Of a stretch of 64,000 nt of DNA, positions 45,084 through 55,724 are shown piece by piece. Origin of the DNA: Pseudodesulfovibrio alkaliphilus (GTDB taxonomy: Bacteria; Desulfobacterota; Desulfovibrionia; Desulfovibrionales; Desulfovibrionaceae); assembly GCF_009729555.1 (NCBI RefSeq), contig NZ_WODC01000005.1:186001-250000 (forward strand). The letters run 5' to 3'. The translations under genes and the position numbers were made by a program. Position 1 is the stretch's first letter. The number at the start of each line of letters is the position of its first letter. The notes under the pieces are model-generated. The model was given only the letters and a program-made list of their open reading frames with translations. It was not told the DNA's origin and did not search any database.

Positions 45084-47912
45084 TCAGCGGTTCTTGAGGA
45101 CCAGGCGAAGCTGTTGGCGCATTTCCTCCCTGTCCACGGGCTTGGCCAGATAGCCGTTCATGCCCTGGTCGAGGAAGGATTCCCTGTCTCCGGCCATGGC
45201 ATAGGCGGTCAGGGCGATGATGGGGATGTCCCTGTGGTAGTGCCCGGCCGCGCCGTTTCGGATGGCACGGGTGGCCTCAAGACCGTCAATGACCGGCATC
45301 TGGATGTCCATGAATACCACGTCGAAGCGGGTGGCGGACAAAGCGTCAAGGGCCTGTCGGCCATTCTCCACGGCCACCACCGTATGGCCGTCCTTTTCGA
45401 GCAATCGGGTCGTTGCCAGCCGGTTCACCCGCGAATCCTCGGCCACCAGGATGCGGCAGGGGGCGATAGGGCTATCTGTTTGTTTCCCTGGGGCCGCTTC
45501 TTTTGCAATGGCCCGGCCAAGGCCGAAGGGGATCTGGAAATGGACCGTGGTGCCGACGCCGATCTCGCTCTCGATGGACATGGTCCCGCCCATGAGTTCC
45601 ACCAGCCGTTTGCAGATGGACAGCCCGAGCCCGGCGCCCTGGTGCTGGCGGCGCGTGCCTTCGCCCAATTGGGTGAAAGGCTGGAAGAGCCGGCTCTGGG
45701 CTTCGTCGGGAATGCCCGGCCCTGTGTCGGAGATGCTGAAGAGTATCCGGCATTGGGCATGCGGTTTGGCGTTGGTATCGGCCGGGGCGTCGGCCTGCTC
45801 GGAAGAAAGAAGCGACACTTGCACGGTCACGGCCCCGCCACGGGTGAACTTGAGGGCATTGCCCACAATGTTGCTGGCCACCTGCTGGAGCCGGACGGCG
45901 TCGCCGATGACCAGGGCCGGAATGTCCTTTGCGATGCGGAATTCGAGACTGTTTCCGGCCTGGGTGGCGCCGGGGCGGAAGAGTTGTTCCAAGGAGCGTA
46001 GCGACTCGCGCAGGTCAAAGGGATCGGTCAGGATCGTCAGCTTGCCCGCCTCGATGCGCGAAAGATCAAGGATGTCGCCCAGGAGCCGGGTCAGTCGCTT
46101 GGCAGCGTCCATGGCGAATCCCGCATATTGGCGCTGCTCCTGGTCCAGTTGAGTGGTTTGCAGGAGTTCGAGCATACCCTGCATCCCGCCAAGGGGGGTT
46201 CTTATCTCATGGCTCATGTTGGCCAGAAATTCGGACTTGGAGCGGCTGGCTGCTTCGGCTGCGGACTTGGCGGCCAGGAGCGCCTCCTCTGCCTGTTTGC
46301 GGACCGTGATGTCGCGCACGGCGGCCACGCGGCAGACCTCGCCCCTGAGCAGGAAGTTTCGTGCCTCTATCTCGGCCTGAAAGTACGAGCCGTCCCGCCT
46401 TCTGATTCGCGCTGTGTAGGGCGCGACCACCTCCCTGTCCATGCTCTGTCGAACGAGGCCCTGGTCCTCCTCGTGGATGAAATCGAGCAGGTTTCGTCCG
46501 AGCAGCTCATCGTGGGAGAATCCGAACAAGGCGGCCATGGAGGCGTTGAGGTCGATGGCGATGCCCCTTCGGTGGACCACGACGCCCTCGGTGGTCAGAT
46601 CGGCCAGCAGGCGGTTGCGCTCCTCGCTTTCGCGCAGCCATTCCTCGGCCGTGTCCCTGGCCTCGAGCATGGCGTTGACCGAGGTGGCTATGGTCTTGAA
46701 TTCGGCCAGGCCAAGCCGAGTGGGGTCAAGGCGGGTTTTATGCTTGGCTGCGCTGGACAGAAAGCCTGTCAGCTCGTCCAGTTGGCGGCTCACGCGCCCT
46801 GACAGCAGACGGGCGGCAAACAGAGCCAGGACCACAAGCAGCACGCACAGCATCGCAGCCCGAAGCAACCCGTTGAGCAGGTCGTCGTGGAGCAGTACGC
46901 GCCGTGCGGCGATTTCCGATTCCACCTCGTCCACATAGAACCCGGAGCCGATGATCCATCCCCACTCCGGGACGCCGCGGACAAAGGCGATCTTGGGCGA
47001 GGGGGCGGCACCGTCGAGCTTGTTCCACAAGTATTCCAGGAAGCCGCCGCCCGGGAGCAGCGCCTTTTCGTGCTGGAGCTGGATGATCTTGACGCCGTCA
47101 GGGTCGGCCATGTCCCATATGGAGGGTTGCCCCTGGGTGATCACGCCGTTGGTGAAGAGGGGGTCCCCCTCCATGGTGGAGCCGAAGAGATAGCCGCTTG
47201 CGCCGAAGCGGACCCTGACCAGCCAGTCCAGCGTGGTCTGCCTGAGCAGCCGGGCGTGATCCTCCACATATTCCCCGGTGCCGATTAAGCAGTCAAAAGG
47301 TTCGAAATATTTGATAAAAGCTATTTTTGGATGGTCGTTGCCCCTGGTGTCCGGCTTGGTCCAGGTGTATTCATAGAATCCCTGTCCGTGCTCACGGGCC
47401 AGGGCGATCATGTCGCGGATGACTGAGCGGCCGTCGCCGCTGCGCATGTCGAGAAGATTGACCCCTTCCAGCTCCGGCTTGTCGGTGAAGAGCAGCTCGG
47501 TGCCGTCCATTCTGGTGGCGAAGTAATAGCCCAGGCCGTCGTTGAACCGAATGGACCGCAGCGTTTCCAGCACGAGGTTCTGGAGTGCGGGTTTGTCCAT
47601 GCTTCCGGCGTAGCGGTCCACCAGACTCTGGGCAATGGCAACGGCTTCAAGGGTGCGTCCGCGTACCGATTCCCTGACCCGGCCGCGGGTCAAGGCGCTC
47701 TGGTGGGCGATGTATTCCACGGCCCGATCCACCTGGTAGGTGATTTCGCTTTTGTTGCGCTCCACGAACTCAAGGCGGACCCTTGTTGCCTCGTCCTGGA
47801 AATCTCCATATTTTTCAATGGCCCACAAGATGATACCCGCGAAGGACACCAGGACGGACATGGTCGCGATGCTGAGGAAGATGATGGCTGAAAAGCTCCG
47901 CTCTCTCAGCAT
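45084..47912 (-). CDS. Double-cache, PAS hybrid histidine kinase
   Basis: 942 residues. Membrane helix about 9-33; periplasmic region with two cache modules ([23 protein letters not shown] and [17 protein letters not shown]); second helix about 335-360; HAMP; PAS with PAC ([30 protein letters not shown]); kinase core with [15 protein letters not shown]-terminal receiver with [14 protein letters not shown] broad environmental sensor; no cognate regulator is adjacent. AAGGGAT precedes ATG 47912. Convergent with the sigma-54 regulator gene. Confidence 0.93.
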   Translation of the reverse strand: MLRERSFSAIIFLSIATMSVLVSFAGIILWAIEKYGDFQDEATRVRLEFVERNKSEITYQVDRAVEYIAHQSALTRGRVRESVRGRTLEAVAIAQSLVDRYAGSMDKPALQNLVLETLRSIRFNDGLGYYFATRMDGTELLFTDKPELEGVNLLDMRSGDGRSVIRDMIALAREHGQGFYEYTWTKPDTRGNDHPKIAFIKYFEPFDCLIGTGEYVEDHARLLRQTTLDWLVRVRFGASGYLFGSTMEGDPLFTNGVITQGQPSIWDMADPDGVKIIQLQHEKALLPGGGFLEYLWNKLDGAAPSPKIAFVRGVPEWGWIIGSGFYVDEVESEIAARRVLLHDDLLNGLLRAAMLCVLLVVLALFAARLLSGRVSRQLDELTGFLSSAAKHKTRLDPTRLGLAEFKTIATSVNAMLEARDTAEEWLRESEERNRLLADLTTEGVVVHRRGIAIDLNASMAALFGFSHDELLGRNLLDFIHEEDQGLVRQSMDREVVAPYTARIRRRDGSYFQAEIEARNFLLRGEVCRVAAVRDITVRKQAEEALLAAKSAAEAASRSKSEFLANMSHEIRTPLGGMQGMLELLQTTQLDQEQRQYAGFAMDAAKRLTRLLGDILDLSRIEAGKLTILTDPFDLRESLRSLEQLFRPGATQAGNSLEFRIAKDIPALVIGDAVRLQQVASNIVGNALKFTRGGAVTVQVSLLSSEQADAPADTNAKPHAQCRILFSISDTGPGIPDEAQSRLFQPFTQLGEGTRRQHQGAGLGLSICKRLVELMGGTMSIESEIGVGTTVHFQIPFGLGRAIAKEAAPGKQTDSPIAPCRILVAEDSRVNRLATTRLLEKDGHTVVAVENGRQALDALSATRFDVVFMDIQMPVIDGLEATRAIRNGAAGHYHRDIPIIALTAYAMAGDRESFLDQGMNGYLAKPVDREEMRQQLRLVLKNR

Positions 47913-48214
47913 GACACATCCCTTGAACGGCTCTGGGCCGGAACGTCCGTGCCGTTGCCCGAGAGCCAGCGCACCACGCCGCTCCCACGGCTCGTGCCGC
48001 GACCATTGTGCGTTCGCATGTTCCTCCCCTGACGGCAGTTCCCGTTGCCCATTCGAACAGCGTTTAAAACTTAACACGAAAGCGGGCGCTCCGCCACTGT
48101 CAAGCGACAGAAACACGCAGGTCTGCCGGTTGGCCCTGCAAGACGAAAAAGCCCGGGCCAGCGGCCCGGGCTTGATCGGCGGTCGTCCCGCCTCGGGGAG
48201 AGGCTTTGGGGAGG
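47913..48214. other. Intergenic region between two minus-strand genes
   Basis: About 300 bp containing the terminator of the GltB-like gene (48146-48173) and the leader of the hybrid kinase. Nothing else is recognisable. Confidence 0.5.
48146..48173 (-). terminator. Terminator of GltB-like gene
   Basis: 11-bp stem (48149-48159 with 48163-48173), 3-nt loop, followed on the minus strand by a T run. Confidence 0.92.
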
Positions 48215-49840
48215 CTACATGTCGATGATGTTCTTGGCGGTGTCGTCCATCATGTCGGTGATGAACTTGATGCCGGTCTCGCGCTCGGTTTCGCGGTTGC
48301 CCGAGGCGATGTCGGCGCGGGAGATCTCTTCGAGGGAGAACTTGCGGGCGCCGCACAGAAGCTGCTGGAGCTCGGCCGAGAGCTTGTCCACGAGGCACCA
48401 GATGGCCACTGCGCCCAAGGGCAGGTGGGCCATCTCGTTCTTGCCGACCTTCTTTGCCACATCGTGGTAGCTGGCGAAGATTTCCTCGGGGCTGCTGCCG
48501 TAGGCGGCCACTGCGGCGGGGAGCTTTTCCCAGTTGCCGCTGAGGCGTTCGCGGCGGTCGGGGAAGAGGGCTCCCTCGATGTTGGAGCCCAGGAAGCCGG
48601 GAATCATCATGGCCCGGCCCATGCAGATAAGCTTGGTATAGGGAGCGCCCATGGCCAGTGCCTTGAAGATGGTGCTGCCCTTGGTGAAGCCGCCCGCAAA
48701 GGACATGTCCACCACGCGCTTGCCGCGAGCGGCCAGTCGGGTGGCGTACTCGTGGGCCTTGGCATGGAGGAGGATGGAGGGAACGCCCCAGCTCTCCATC
48801 ATGTTCCAGGGGCTCATGCCGGTGCCGCCGCCAGAGCCGTCCATGGTCAAAAGGTCGAGTTCGGCTTCGGAGGCGAACTTGATGGCCATGGCCAGGGCCT
48901 CCATGCCGTAGGAGCCTGTCTTCAGCGAGATGCGCTTGAAGCCGAGTTCGCGCAGGTACTTGACCGAGTTCATGAACTCGTCGTGGACCTGTTCATAGGT
49001 GGAGAGGTTGGTATAGCCCAGACGGCTGTGTCGGGCAAAATGCTTGATCGCGCCGCGCCTGTAGCCTTCCTCCACCTCGGGTTTCTCCGGGTCCGGGTCG
49101 ACAAGGTAGCCGCGCTGCTTGAGGAACAGGGCGTAGTCGAGGCTCGAAACCTCGATCTCGCCGCCGATGTTCTTGGCCCCCTGTCCCCACTTGAGTTCGA
49201 TGATGACCTTGTCGCCGTATTTCTCGGCCAGGTATTCGGCCACGCCGTTGCGGGTGTCCTCCACGTTCATCTGGACGATGATGGCGCCATAGCCGTCGTA
49301 ATAGCGTCTGTATATGTCGATGCGGCGTTCCAACTCGGGGGCTTTGGTGATGCGGCCGTTGGCCAGTACGGACTCACGGTCCACGCCGACCACGTTCTCT
49401 CCCACCACGATGGGAGCGCCCACCAGGGCACAGCCCACGGCAAAGGAATCCCAGTATTTGGCGGCAATGAAGGTCGATCCGAGTGCGCCGGTCATGAAGG
49501 GCACGCGACACTTGGTCTTTTCCTTGGCACCGAAGGAGGTTTCGAGATTGACATCGGTGAAGAGCAGGTCCTGCTCGGTGTTCACCGGCCCCATGGCGCC
49601 GTAGTTGAGGCCCTGGATACGTAGCGAGTTGTAGGAAACGCCCAGGTGGGTGGTGTTGCCGCTGCCGGCGGTGACCATGCCGAAGTCACGCGGGTAGAGC
49701 ATTTCGCGTCCCCGAAGCGAAGACATCCAGGTCTCGCACTTGCCCTGACAGTCGGCCCGGCACAGGGTACACAGGCCGGACTCTATGGCATTGCCGCGAT
49801 TGACACTTCCGAGCACATCATTGCTTTTGAGCCAGTTCAT
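48215..49840 (-). CDS. Glutamate-synthase-like FMN protein (GltB2 type)
   Basis: 541 residues corresponding to the FMN/[3Fe-4S] synthase half of glutamate synthase. It contains [64 protein letters not shown]. An N-terminal cluster [12 protein letters not shown] could hold a further Fe-S cluster. The glutamine amidotransferase half is absent, so ammonia must come from elsewhere; such stand-alone proteins are common in anaerobes and their exact activity is uncertain. GGGGAG lies before ATG 49840. Confidence 0.88.
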   Translation of the reverse strand: MNWLKSNDVLGSVNRGNAIESGLCTLCRADCQGKCETWMSSLRGREMLYPRDFGMVTAGSGNTTHLGVSYNSLRIQGLNYGAMGPVNTEQDLLFTDVNLETSFGAKEKTKCRVPFMTGALGSTFIAAKYWDSFAVGCALVGAPIVVGENVVGVDRESVLANGRITKAPELERRIDIYRRYYDGYGAIIVQMNVEDTRNGVAEYLAEKYGDKVIIELKWGQGAKNIGGEIEVSSLDYALFLKQRGYLVDPDPEKPEVEEGYRRGAIKHFARHSRLGYTNLSTYEQVHDEFMNSVKYLRELGFKRISLKTGSYGMEALAMAIKFASEAELDLLTMDGSGGGTGMSPWNMMESWGVPSILLHAKAHEYATRLAARGKRVVDMSFAGGFTKGSTIFKALAMGAPYTKLICMGRAMMIPGFLGSNIEGALFPDRRERLSGNWEKLPAAVAAYGSSPEEIFASYHDVAKKVGKNEMAHLPLGAVAIWCLVDKLSAELQQLLCGARKFSLEEISRADIASGNRETERETGIKFITDMMDDTAKNIIDM

Positions 49841-50336
49841 TGGATTGATACTCCCCTTCAAAAATGTAGATTTTCGGCTGACACATTTAGCAATAACGGC
49901 GCAACTTGTCACCAATAATTATCAGGCAAAACTAAAAAAGAACAAAGTTGTAGGAAGTGTGGGTTTTTGGCCGAGACAAGCCGATGATTTTGCACTTTTG
50001 TGAAAACGCGGTGCCTGCGGGGGCGTTGCGCCGGATTGCGGCGCCGCGCACAAGCCCTTTGCCGGGGCGCTTTGACAAGGCGGCCGATCTTCGCATACTC
50101 ACCGACAGGGAGGATGTCCCGGCTGCGGGCCGGAGCGCCGCCCTGATCGTGTTTTCTGTGATCGTAATCTGAGTCTGGATATAGGCAGCAATGGTCTTTT
50201 GTGCGGCAGGGCGAATCCTGGCGTGCTGTGACCGTCAATCTCGGAAGCCGTGCCGCCTTCGGGCGGCAGGGCGGAAAACAAGCCGTTGAGGGCCGGTGTC
50301 CCCTGGGGCATCCGGCAGCCGGAGGAACAACGTATC
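49841..50336. other. Intergenic region between divergent GltB-like gene and hslU
   Basis: About 500 bp. AT-rich near 49860-49960, likely the promoter zone of the GltB-like gene. No hslV gene is present, although hslV usually precedes hslU. Short frames lack ribosome binding sites. Confidence 0.5.
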
Positions 50337-51713
50337 ATGAGCAATCTGACTCCCCGGGAGATCGTTTCGGAGCTGGACAGGTATATCATCGGTCAGGACG
50401 CGGCCAAGCGGATGGTGGCCATTGCCATGCGCAACCGCTGGCGCCGCCAGCAGCTCGACCCCGAGCTGCGCGACGAGATCGCGCCCAAGAACATCATCCT
50501 CATGGGGCCTACGGGCGTGGGCAAGACCGAGATCGCCCGGAGGCTGGCCAAGCTGGCCAACTGCCCTTTCTTCAAGGTCGAGGCCACCAAGTTCACCGAG
50601 GTGGGCTATGTGGGCCGCGACGTGGAGTCCATGATCCGCGATCTGATGGAGATCGGCGTGAGCATGGTCCGCGCCGAGGAGACCCAGAAGGTGCGGATCA
50701 AGGCCGAAAAGAACGCCGAGGAGCGGCTGCTCGATCTCCTGCTGCCCAGGGCCAAGCCCGCCAGCAGCCCGGCAGGCTTTTTCGCAGGCACCCAGGGGGG
50801 CGGGGTGGAGCAGAAGCGGGGGGCGGAAGAGGATGCCACCCGCGAGAAGTTTCGCCAAATGTTCCGGGCGGGTCAGCTGGACGAGCGCGAGGTGGAGCTT
50901 GAGGTCAAGGTCCAGTCCGGAGCCCAGGTGGAGATCATGGCCATTCCGGGCATGGAGGAGATGGGCGCGAACCTGCAGAACGCCTTTGCCAACATGTTTC
51001 CGGGCAAGCGCAAGCAGCGCAAGATGAAGATTCGCGACGCCTATCAGGTGCTGGTGGACGAGGAGGCCGAGAAGCTGATCGATCCCGAGGCGGTCAACGA
51101 ACTGGCTCGGGAACGGGTGGAGCAGCAGGGCATATTGTTTCTGGACGAGCTGGACAAGATCGCCTCGCGCCACGATCAGGCGGGCGGGGCCGACGTGTCC
51201 CGCGAGGGCGTACAGCGCGACCTGCTTCCCGTGGTCGAGGGCAGCGTGGTCAACACCAAGTACGGCATGGTCAAGACCGACCACATCCTGTTCATCGCGG
51301 CCGGGGCCTTCCACTTTGCCAAGCCCTCGGACCTGATTCCCGAGCTGCAGGGGCGGTTTCCCCTGCGCGAGGAGCTTGATTCGCTCCACAGGGAGGAATT
51401 TTATCGCATTCTGACCGAGCCGCGCAACGCCCTGACCGTGCAGTACAAGGCCCTGCTCGGCACCGAGGGCGTGACCGTGGACTTCACCAGGGAGGCGCTG
51501 GAGGAGATCGCGGCCACGGCCGAGAAGATTAACGAGGAGACCGAGAACATCGGTGCCCGCAGGCTCTATACCATCATGGAAAAGATCCTGGCCAGTCTCT
51601 CTTACGAGGCCCCGGACAAGTCGGGCCAGACCGTGGTCATCGACCGCGCCTATGTCCGCGACGAACTGGCCGGCATTGTCGAGGACCGCGACCTGTCGAG
51701 ATATATCCTTTAG
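50337..51713 (+). CDS. hslU: ATP-dependent protease ATPase subunit HslU
   Basis: 458 residues of the AAA+ unfoldase that feeds HslV. Walker [10 protein letters not shown], pore region around GYVGRDVES, Walker [10 protein letters not shown], sensor [12 protein letters not shown] and the C-terminal DLSRYIL that docks into HslV are all present. A variable I-domain with a Gly-rich insertion lies in the middle. ATG 50337 follows GGAGGAA at long spacing. The partner hslV is not adjacent. Confidence 0.96.
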   Translation: MSNLTPREIVSELDRYIIGQDAAKRMVAIAMRNRWRRQQLDPELRDEIAPKNIILMGPTGVGKTEIARRLAKLANCPFFKVEATKFTEVGYVGRDVESMIRDLMEIGVSMVRAEETQKVRIKAEKNAEERLLDLLLPRAKPASSPAGFFAGTQGGGVEQKRGAEEDATREKFRQMFRAGQLDEREVELEVKVQSGAQVEIMAIPGMEEMGANLQNAFANMFPGKRKQRKMKIRDAYQVLVDEEAEKLIDPEAVNELARERVEQQGILFLDELDKIASRHDQAGGADVSREGVQRDLLPVVEGSVVNTKYGMVKTDHILFIAAGAFHFAKPSDLIPELQGRFPLREELDSLHREEFYRILTEPRNALTVQYKALLGTEGVTVDFTREALEEIAATAEKINEETENIGARRLYTIMEKILASLSYEAPDKSGQTVVIDRAYVRDELAGIVEDRDLSRYIL

Positions 51714-51733
51714 CCGCTTGCGCGATGTGGGCC

Positions 51734-52534
51734 ATGAAGCGAAAGATAGCCCTGATGGGGGTTCCCCTGGACGAGAACTCGTCCTACCTGCGCGGCGCGG
51801 CCGCCGGGGCGGCCGCGGCCATCGAGGCGGTCTGGTGTGAGTCGGCCAACTTGTGGACCGAGACCGGCTTTGATCTCGGCCCGGTGCTGGAGCGGGCCGG
51901 GAATGTGGACTTCGCGGGGACGGATTCGCCAGCAGAGCGCATGGGGCGCATCGCGGAGGCGGCGCGGGATCTGGGCGGTTCCGGGCGGCTGCCCCTCTTC
52001 GCGGGCGGGGACCATTCCGTCACCTTTCCCCTGGTGCGCGGCCTGCGCGAGGCCGTGGGCGAGTTCGACATCCTGCACTTCGACGCCCATCCCGACTGCT
52101 ACGAATCCTTTGAGGGAAACGCTTTTTCCCACGCCTCGCCCTTTGCGCGGATCATGGAGCAGGGGCTGTGCGCCCGGCTGGTGTCCGTGGGCATCCGCAC
52201 GGCCACCGGGCACCAGCGGGAACAGCGCGAACGGTACGGTATTCAGTGGCTGGAGATGCGCCACCGGGCCGACTGGCCCGTCCTCTCGTTCTCGCGGCCG
52301 GTCTATGTCAGCTTTGACCTGGATGCGCTGGACCCGGCCCATGCGGCGGGCGTGTCCCATCACGAGCCGGGCGGGCTGACCACCCGCGAGGCCCTGGCCA
52401 TCATCCAGGCCATTGACGCGCCCCTGGTGGGCGCGGATGTGGTGGAACTCAACCCCTCCCGCGACCGCGACGGGGTCACGGCCATGACCGCGGCCAAGAT
52501 CATCCGCGAACTGGCCGGGATGATGCTGCGATGA
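51734..52534 (+). CDS. Arginase/agmatinase family ureohydrolase
   Basis: 266 residues. Metal-binding motifs of the family are complete: GGDHS, FDAHPD and SFDLDALDP, with HHEPGG and ELNPSRD later. Agmatinase is most likely because the protein ends and spacing fit SpeB-like enzymes, but arginase or formimidoylglutamase cannot be excluded. ATG 51734 is used; an in-frame ATG at 51725 is also possible. It starts 20 nt after hslU, likely in one transcript, and ends at a bidirectional terminator. Confidence 0.9.
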   Translation: MKRKIALMGVPLDENSSYLRGAAAGAAAAIEAVWCESANLWTETGFDLGPVLERAGNVDFAGTDSPAERMGRIAEAARDLGGSGRLPLFAGGDHSVTFPLVRGLREAVGEFDILHFDAHPDCYESFEGNAFSHASPFARIMEQGLCARLVSVGIRTATGHQREQRERYGIQWLEMRHRADWPVLSFSRPVYVSFDLDALDPAHAAGVSHHEPGGLTTREALAIIQAIDAPLVGADVVELNPSRDRDGVTAMTAAKIIRELAGMMLR

Positions 52535-52577
52535 CCTGACCGATGCCGTCAGTGCTATTGCCGTGGCTTACAGGAAA

Positions 52578-52610
52578 GAAGGGCGACCAGTGATCTGGCC
52601 GCCCTTCCGT
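52578..52610. terminator. Bidirectional terminator
   Basis: 13-bp stem with one mismatch (52578-52590 with 52595-52607), loop TGAT, short T-rich tail. It lies between the convergent ureohydrolase and autotransporter genes. Confidence 0.85.
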
Positions 52611-52630
52611 TTCGTCGTATTACAAGTGTG

Positions 52631-54694
52631 CTAGATGTCCCAGCCCAGACCGATGGTCAGGGCGAGGTCCGGCTCGGCGTTGTGCTGGCTGTCTATGCCG
52701 AAAGAAAGCCGGGAAAAGGTCTCGAAGCCTTCGTAGGGCCGCCACTTGGCGCCGACTCCGGCATCGCCCCAGTTCCGATCCACAGGGCCACCATCGTAAT
52801 TGAAGGCGTAGAGGCCGGTCAACTGTCCGCCCATGGAGGCTCCCTTGTTCTCGAATCGATGGGACCATGCGGCCCAGCTCCAGAGGTTCAGGGATTCACT
52901 GTAGGAGTATTGCGCCTGAAGGCCGAGGCGGGCGCGGTTGCTGGTGTCTGTTCTGGAATCGAACCGGGCCGGGAAGGGGCCGCCGGATTCGGTGTAGCCG
53001 TCGATTTTCACCCGCTGCCAGTTGTACTGGGCAAAAGGCTGGAGCGCGACCCGGCTGGCAACGGGAAAGGCCCACCCAATGCGGCCATAGATGCCGAAAG
53101 CCTGGGCCTGGGTGCTGCCGCTCGACTGCGCGGAGCCGCCTGCGTTCTGGTAGCCCCGCTTCAGGTCCATGTTGACGTAATGCCAGGTGCCGCCGCCCTC
53201 AAGCCGCAGACCATACGCCTCGGGCGCATAGGCCACGAAGACGCCGGGGCCGATCAGGCTCGTTTTCTGGTTGCCGCCATGCGAAGTGTCCAGGGACCGC
53301 TTGCCGGAAAAAGCACCGCCGCCGACGCTCAGGCCGTTGGCAAGGTAGCGGGTCAGGCCAACGCCCCCTTCGCCGCCGAAATCGTCGCCAGACAAGGAGC
53401 TGTCGCTGATGACTGTGCCGACAACCCAGAGCTGGGTCCTGCCGTTCATCTCGTCGCCGCTTGACAGCCCCTCGCTAGTGTTGAGCTGGGCGCTGTGGGA
53501 GGCGTCCATCATGGAGGAGGTGATGGTCTGGCTCATGGAGGAGACAGTGGAACTCACCTGCCCCATGGAGGCCAGGGAGTTGTTGAGGGTCGCTGTGGTG
53601 ATAACGCCAGTGTTGCGGGCGATGAAGGCTTCGGTTCCGTTGGGACTTGTGCCGATGCCGACTATGGTTGTGCCGTCGCCGGAAACGCCCGTAGCTTCAG
53701 TTAGCGTCCAGCCGGTCAAGTCCACTCCGTTCGCGGTCAGAATGTCCTTGAGAGACTGCATGCCCGTGCTTTCGGTCCAGCGAAAGGCCTCTTGTCCAAC
53801 GTCTGTGGTGCCATATCCTACGATCACAGAGCCGTCTGAGCTTATGTCATAGCCCCAAGAGTCAACTGCTCCGCCAGGGAGGTCGCCCAATCCAACCATG
53901 CCGCCAGCCTGTGTCCACCGGAAAGCCTCCCACCCGGAAGCCGATTCGCTTGTCCCCACAATGACCGATCCGTCGTCGTTGGTTCTCCAGGCGTACGACT
54001 CGTTCCCTCCGGCCAGGAACCCCAGAGCAACCATTCCGCTGGCCTGTGTCCAGCGGAAAGCCTCTCTGCCCGTATCGGTGGTGCCGTACCCAACGACAAC
54101 AGAGCCGTCTCCACTCACTCCCCTGGCAGCGGATTCAATTATCCCTCCGGGAAGATCTCCCAATGAGACCATTCCATCTTCCTGTGTCCAGCGGAAGGCT
54201 TCCCTACCGCCTGCGATGGACCCGTACCCCACCACGACCGATCCGTCCGCGTTCACGTCGTGGGCCTGGGAATTAAAACTGCCGCCTTCAAGGTCTCCCA
54301 GCCCGACCATGCCGCCAGCTTGTGTCCATCGGAATGCCTCCTGCCCTGAGGCTGAGGAGCCACTTCCGACGACCACGGAACCGTCCGAGTTAACGGCATC
54401 GGCGCCAGAATTAAGACCCCCGCCAGGAAGGTCCCCCAAAGAAATCATCCCGCCGGCCTGTGTCCAGCGGAAAGCATTAAGGGGCCCATCCACCGAGCTG
54501 GTCCCTATGACGACAGATCCGTCAGAACTCACTCCCCAGGCTTGGGACGAAAAAGACCCGCCAGGAAGGTCTCCAAGTCCCTCAAAGTCCGAAGAGGAGG
54601 CGGTGGTGCCACAACAAAATATGAACAGGATTACCGATAGAATACAGGTTGCAGCTAATTTTCCTGCGCGAGGAGAGGAGGCGGGAACAGCCAT
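52631..54694 (-). CDS. Autotransporter with HAF repeats
   Basis: 687 residues. Signal peptide (hydrophobic 14-30). Passenger with six 45-46-residue HAF-family repeats (residues 39-313; core GLGDLPGG, SDGSVVVGY, EAFRWTQAGGM) and a seventh degenerate one. A linker about 350-420 is followed by a C-terminal beta-barrel of the autotransporter type (about 425-687, ending GLGWDI). Cell-surface display is expected; ligand unknown. AAGGAC precedes ATG 54694. Third positions in the repeat part look less GC-rich than in neighbours, hinting at transfer. Confidence 0.88.
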   Translation of the reverse strand: MAVPASSPRAGKLAATCILSVILFIFCCGTTASSSDFEGLGDLPGGSFSSQAWGVSSDGSVVIGTSSVDGPLNAFRWTQAGGMISLGDLPGGGLNSGADAVNSDGSVVVGSGSSASGQEAFRWTQAGGMVGLGDLEGGSFNSQAHDVNADGSVVVGYGSIAGGREAFRWTQEDGMVSLGDLPGGIIESAARGVSGDGSVVVGYGTTDTGREAFRWTQASGMVALGFLAGGNESYAWRTNDDGSVIVGTSESASGWEAFRWTQAGGMVGLGDLPGGAVDSWGYDISSDGSVIVGYGTTDVGQEAFRWTESTGMQSLKDILTANGVDLTGWTLTEATGVSGDGTTIVGIGTSPNGTEAFIARNTGVITTATLNNSLASMGQVSSTVSSMSQTITSSMMDASHSAQLNTSEGLSSGDEMNGRTQLWVVGTVISDSSLSGDDFGGEGGVGLTRYLANGLSVGGGAFSGKRSLDTSHGGNQKTSLIGPGVFVAYAPEAYGLRLEGGGTWHYVNMDLKRGYQNAGGSAQSSGSTQAQAFGIYGRIGWAFPVASRVALQPFAQYNWQRVKIDGYTESGGPFPARFDSRTDTSNRARLGLQAQYSYSESLNLWSWAAWSHRFENKGASMGGQLTGLYAFNYDGGPVDRNWGDAGVGAKWRPYEGFETFSRLSFGIDSQHNAEPDLALTIGLGWDI
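53756..54580 (-). repeat. Six tandem HAF repeats (about 138 bp each)
   Basis: Five units of 46 codons and one of 45 codons encode LGDLPGG, SDGSVVVG and EAFRWTQ blocks. Units differ at many positions, so they are old or under diversifying change, not recent copies. Confidence 0.85.
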
Positions 54695-54794
54695 GCGAGC
54701 GTCCTTAAGGGTATGTGTATACTTATACCTGCGGTTGTGTACGAATTCAACGGTGGATGTCAATCTATTTGTAAAACCCCTTCCAAATTGGTTT

Positions 54795-55610
54795 TTATTC
54801 GGTTGGATGGGAATGCTCCTGCCATACTTTTACCCAACCCGTATGTCCGTGGTCCGCACCATCGACAGTTTTAACGATGACAAGCGTCTCCGGCAGGAGC
54901 TGATCTACAAAGGATTGAACAACCTCAGGCGGAACGATCGTATCCTTGCTTCCCACATAGTGAACCTGGGGAATATCCGATAGCCGTTCGGCGATAGAGG
55001 CCGGGTTCAGCGATCCATCCAGCGGGGTGAGGCCGTGCAATCGGGTCCATGCCGCATGGTCGAGATTGCCGCAGATGGTGACGAGCAGGTCCACGTCCGT
55101 CCGCCGTGCCGCAAGCAACGCAGCCACGGCCCCGCCGCCGGAATAGCCGAAAAGGACGACGCGCTTTGCCCCGGCCAGCCCCTTGGCCTCATCCACGAGT
55201 TGGTTTTGTGCTTGAAGTACGGTTTCGGAGAACCGCCCGGTGGTCCAATGGACCGGACTGCAGGCCTCGCCCGTCACATATTGGCAGGGGCGGCCAAGGT
55301 AGGACACTGCCGGGGCATTGTCCTCGTGCGCCAGCAACAGGCCAGTGGGCGTTCGCGGAGTGGGGTCCAGGGATGGCCGGTGTCGGCTGGCGTAGGCCAC
55401 CCCGTCGCCCTCTATGTAGATATGGATCGTGTCGGCCTGACCGCGCACCCAGCCCACGGCGGGAAGCGGAGCATTGACTATGACCTGCCTCCAAGCTGGG
55501 TCGGATTGGAGCGTTTTGAAAGTCTTGTTACCCGCGCAACCGAGCTGCCCGACGACGATCAGCAGGAAGGCGAACCCGATGAAATTGAGGTGCAGTGCGC
55601 TTTGCTTCAT
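54795..55610 (-). CDS. Lipoprotein serine hydrolase (alpha/beta fold)
   Basis: 271 residues. Signal peptide with lipobox (GQLGC, lipidated C25) anchors it to the envelope. The nucleophile elbow GYSGGG is near 155, an Asp in GSKDTIVPP and a His in DHGHTGW complete the triad. Two Cys in the middle (CQYVTGEAC) may form a disulfide. Substrate unknown; a periplasmic esterase is plausible. It lies upstream of the autotransporter on the same strand, 100 nt apart. Confidence 0.85.
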   Translation of the reverse strand: MKQSALHLNFIGFAFLLIVVGQLGCAGNKTFKTLQSDPAWRQVIVNAPLPAVGWVRGQADTIHIYIEGDGVAYASRHRPSLDPTPRTPTGLLLAHEDNAPAVSYLGRPCQYVTGEACSPVHWTTGRFSETVLQAQNQLVDEAKGLAGAKRVVLFGYSGGGAVAALLAARRTDVDLLVTICGNLDHAAWTRLHGLTPLDGSLNPASIAERLSDIPQVHYVGSKDTIVPPEVVQSFVDQLLPETLVIVKTVDGADHGHTGWVKVWQEHSHPTE

Positions 55611-55724
55611 AGGGCTTCCGGTACCCTAGGTTGGGTGCACAAGGCAACGCTGCTGATGATTCAGTTTATGCTGTTGGCTGCCAGGGATGTGTCGCGAGAA
55701 AGGTATCGCCCAGGTTGCCCGGGT

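Noticed and set aside
49957-50172. 71-codon plus frame between GltB-like gene and hslU
   Set aside because: No ribosome binding site and no recognisable family; not hslV.
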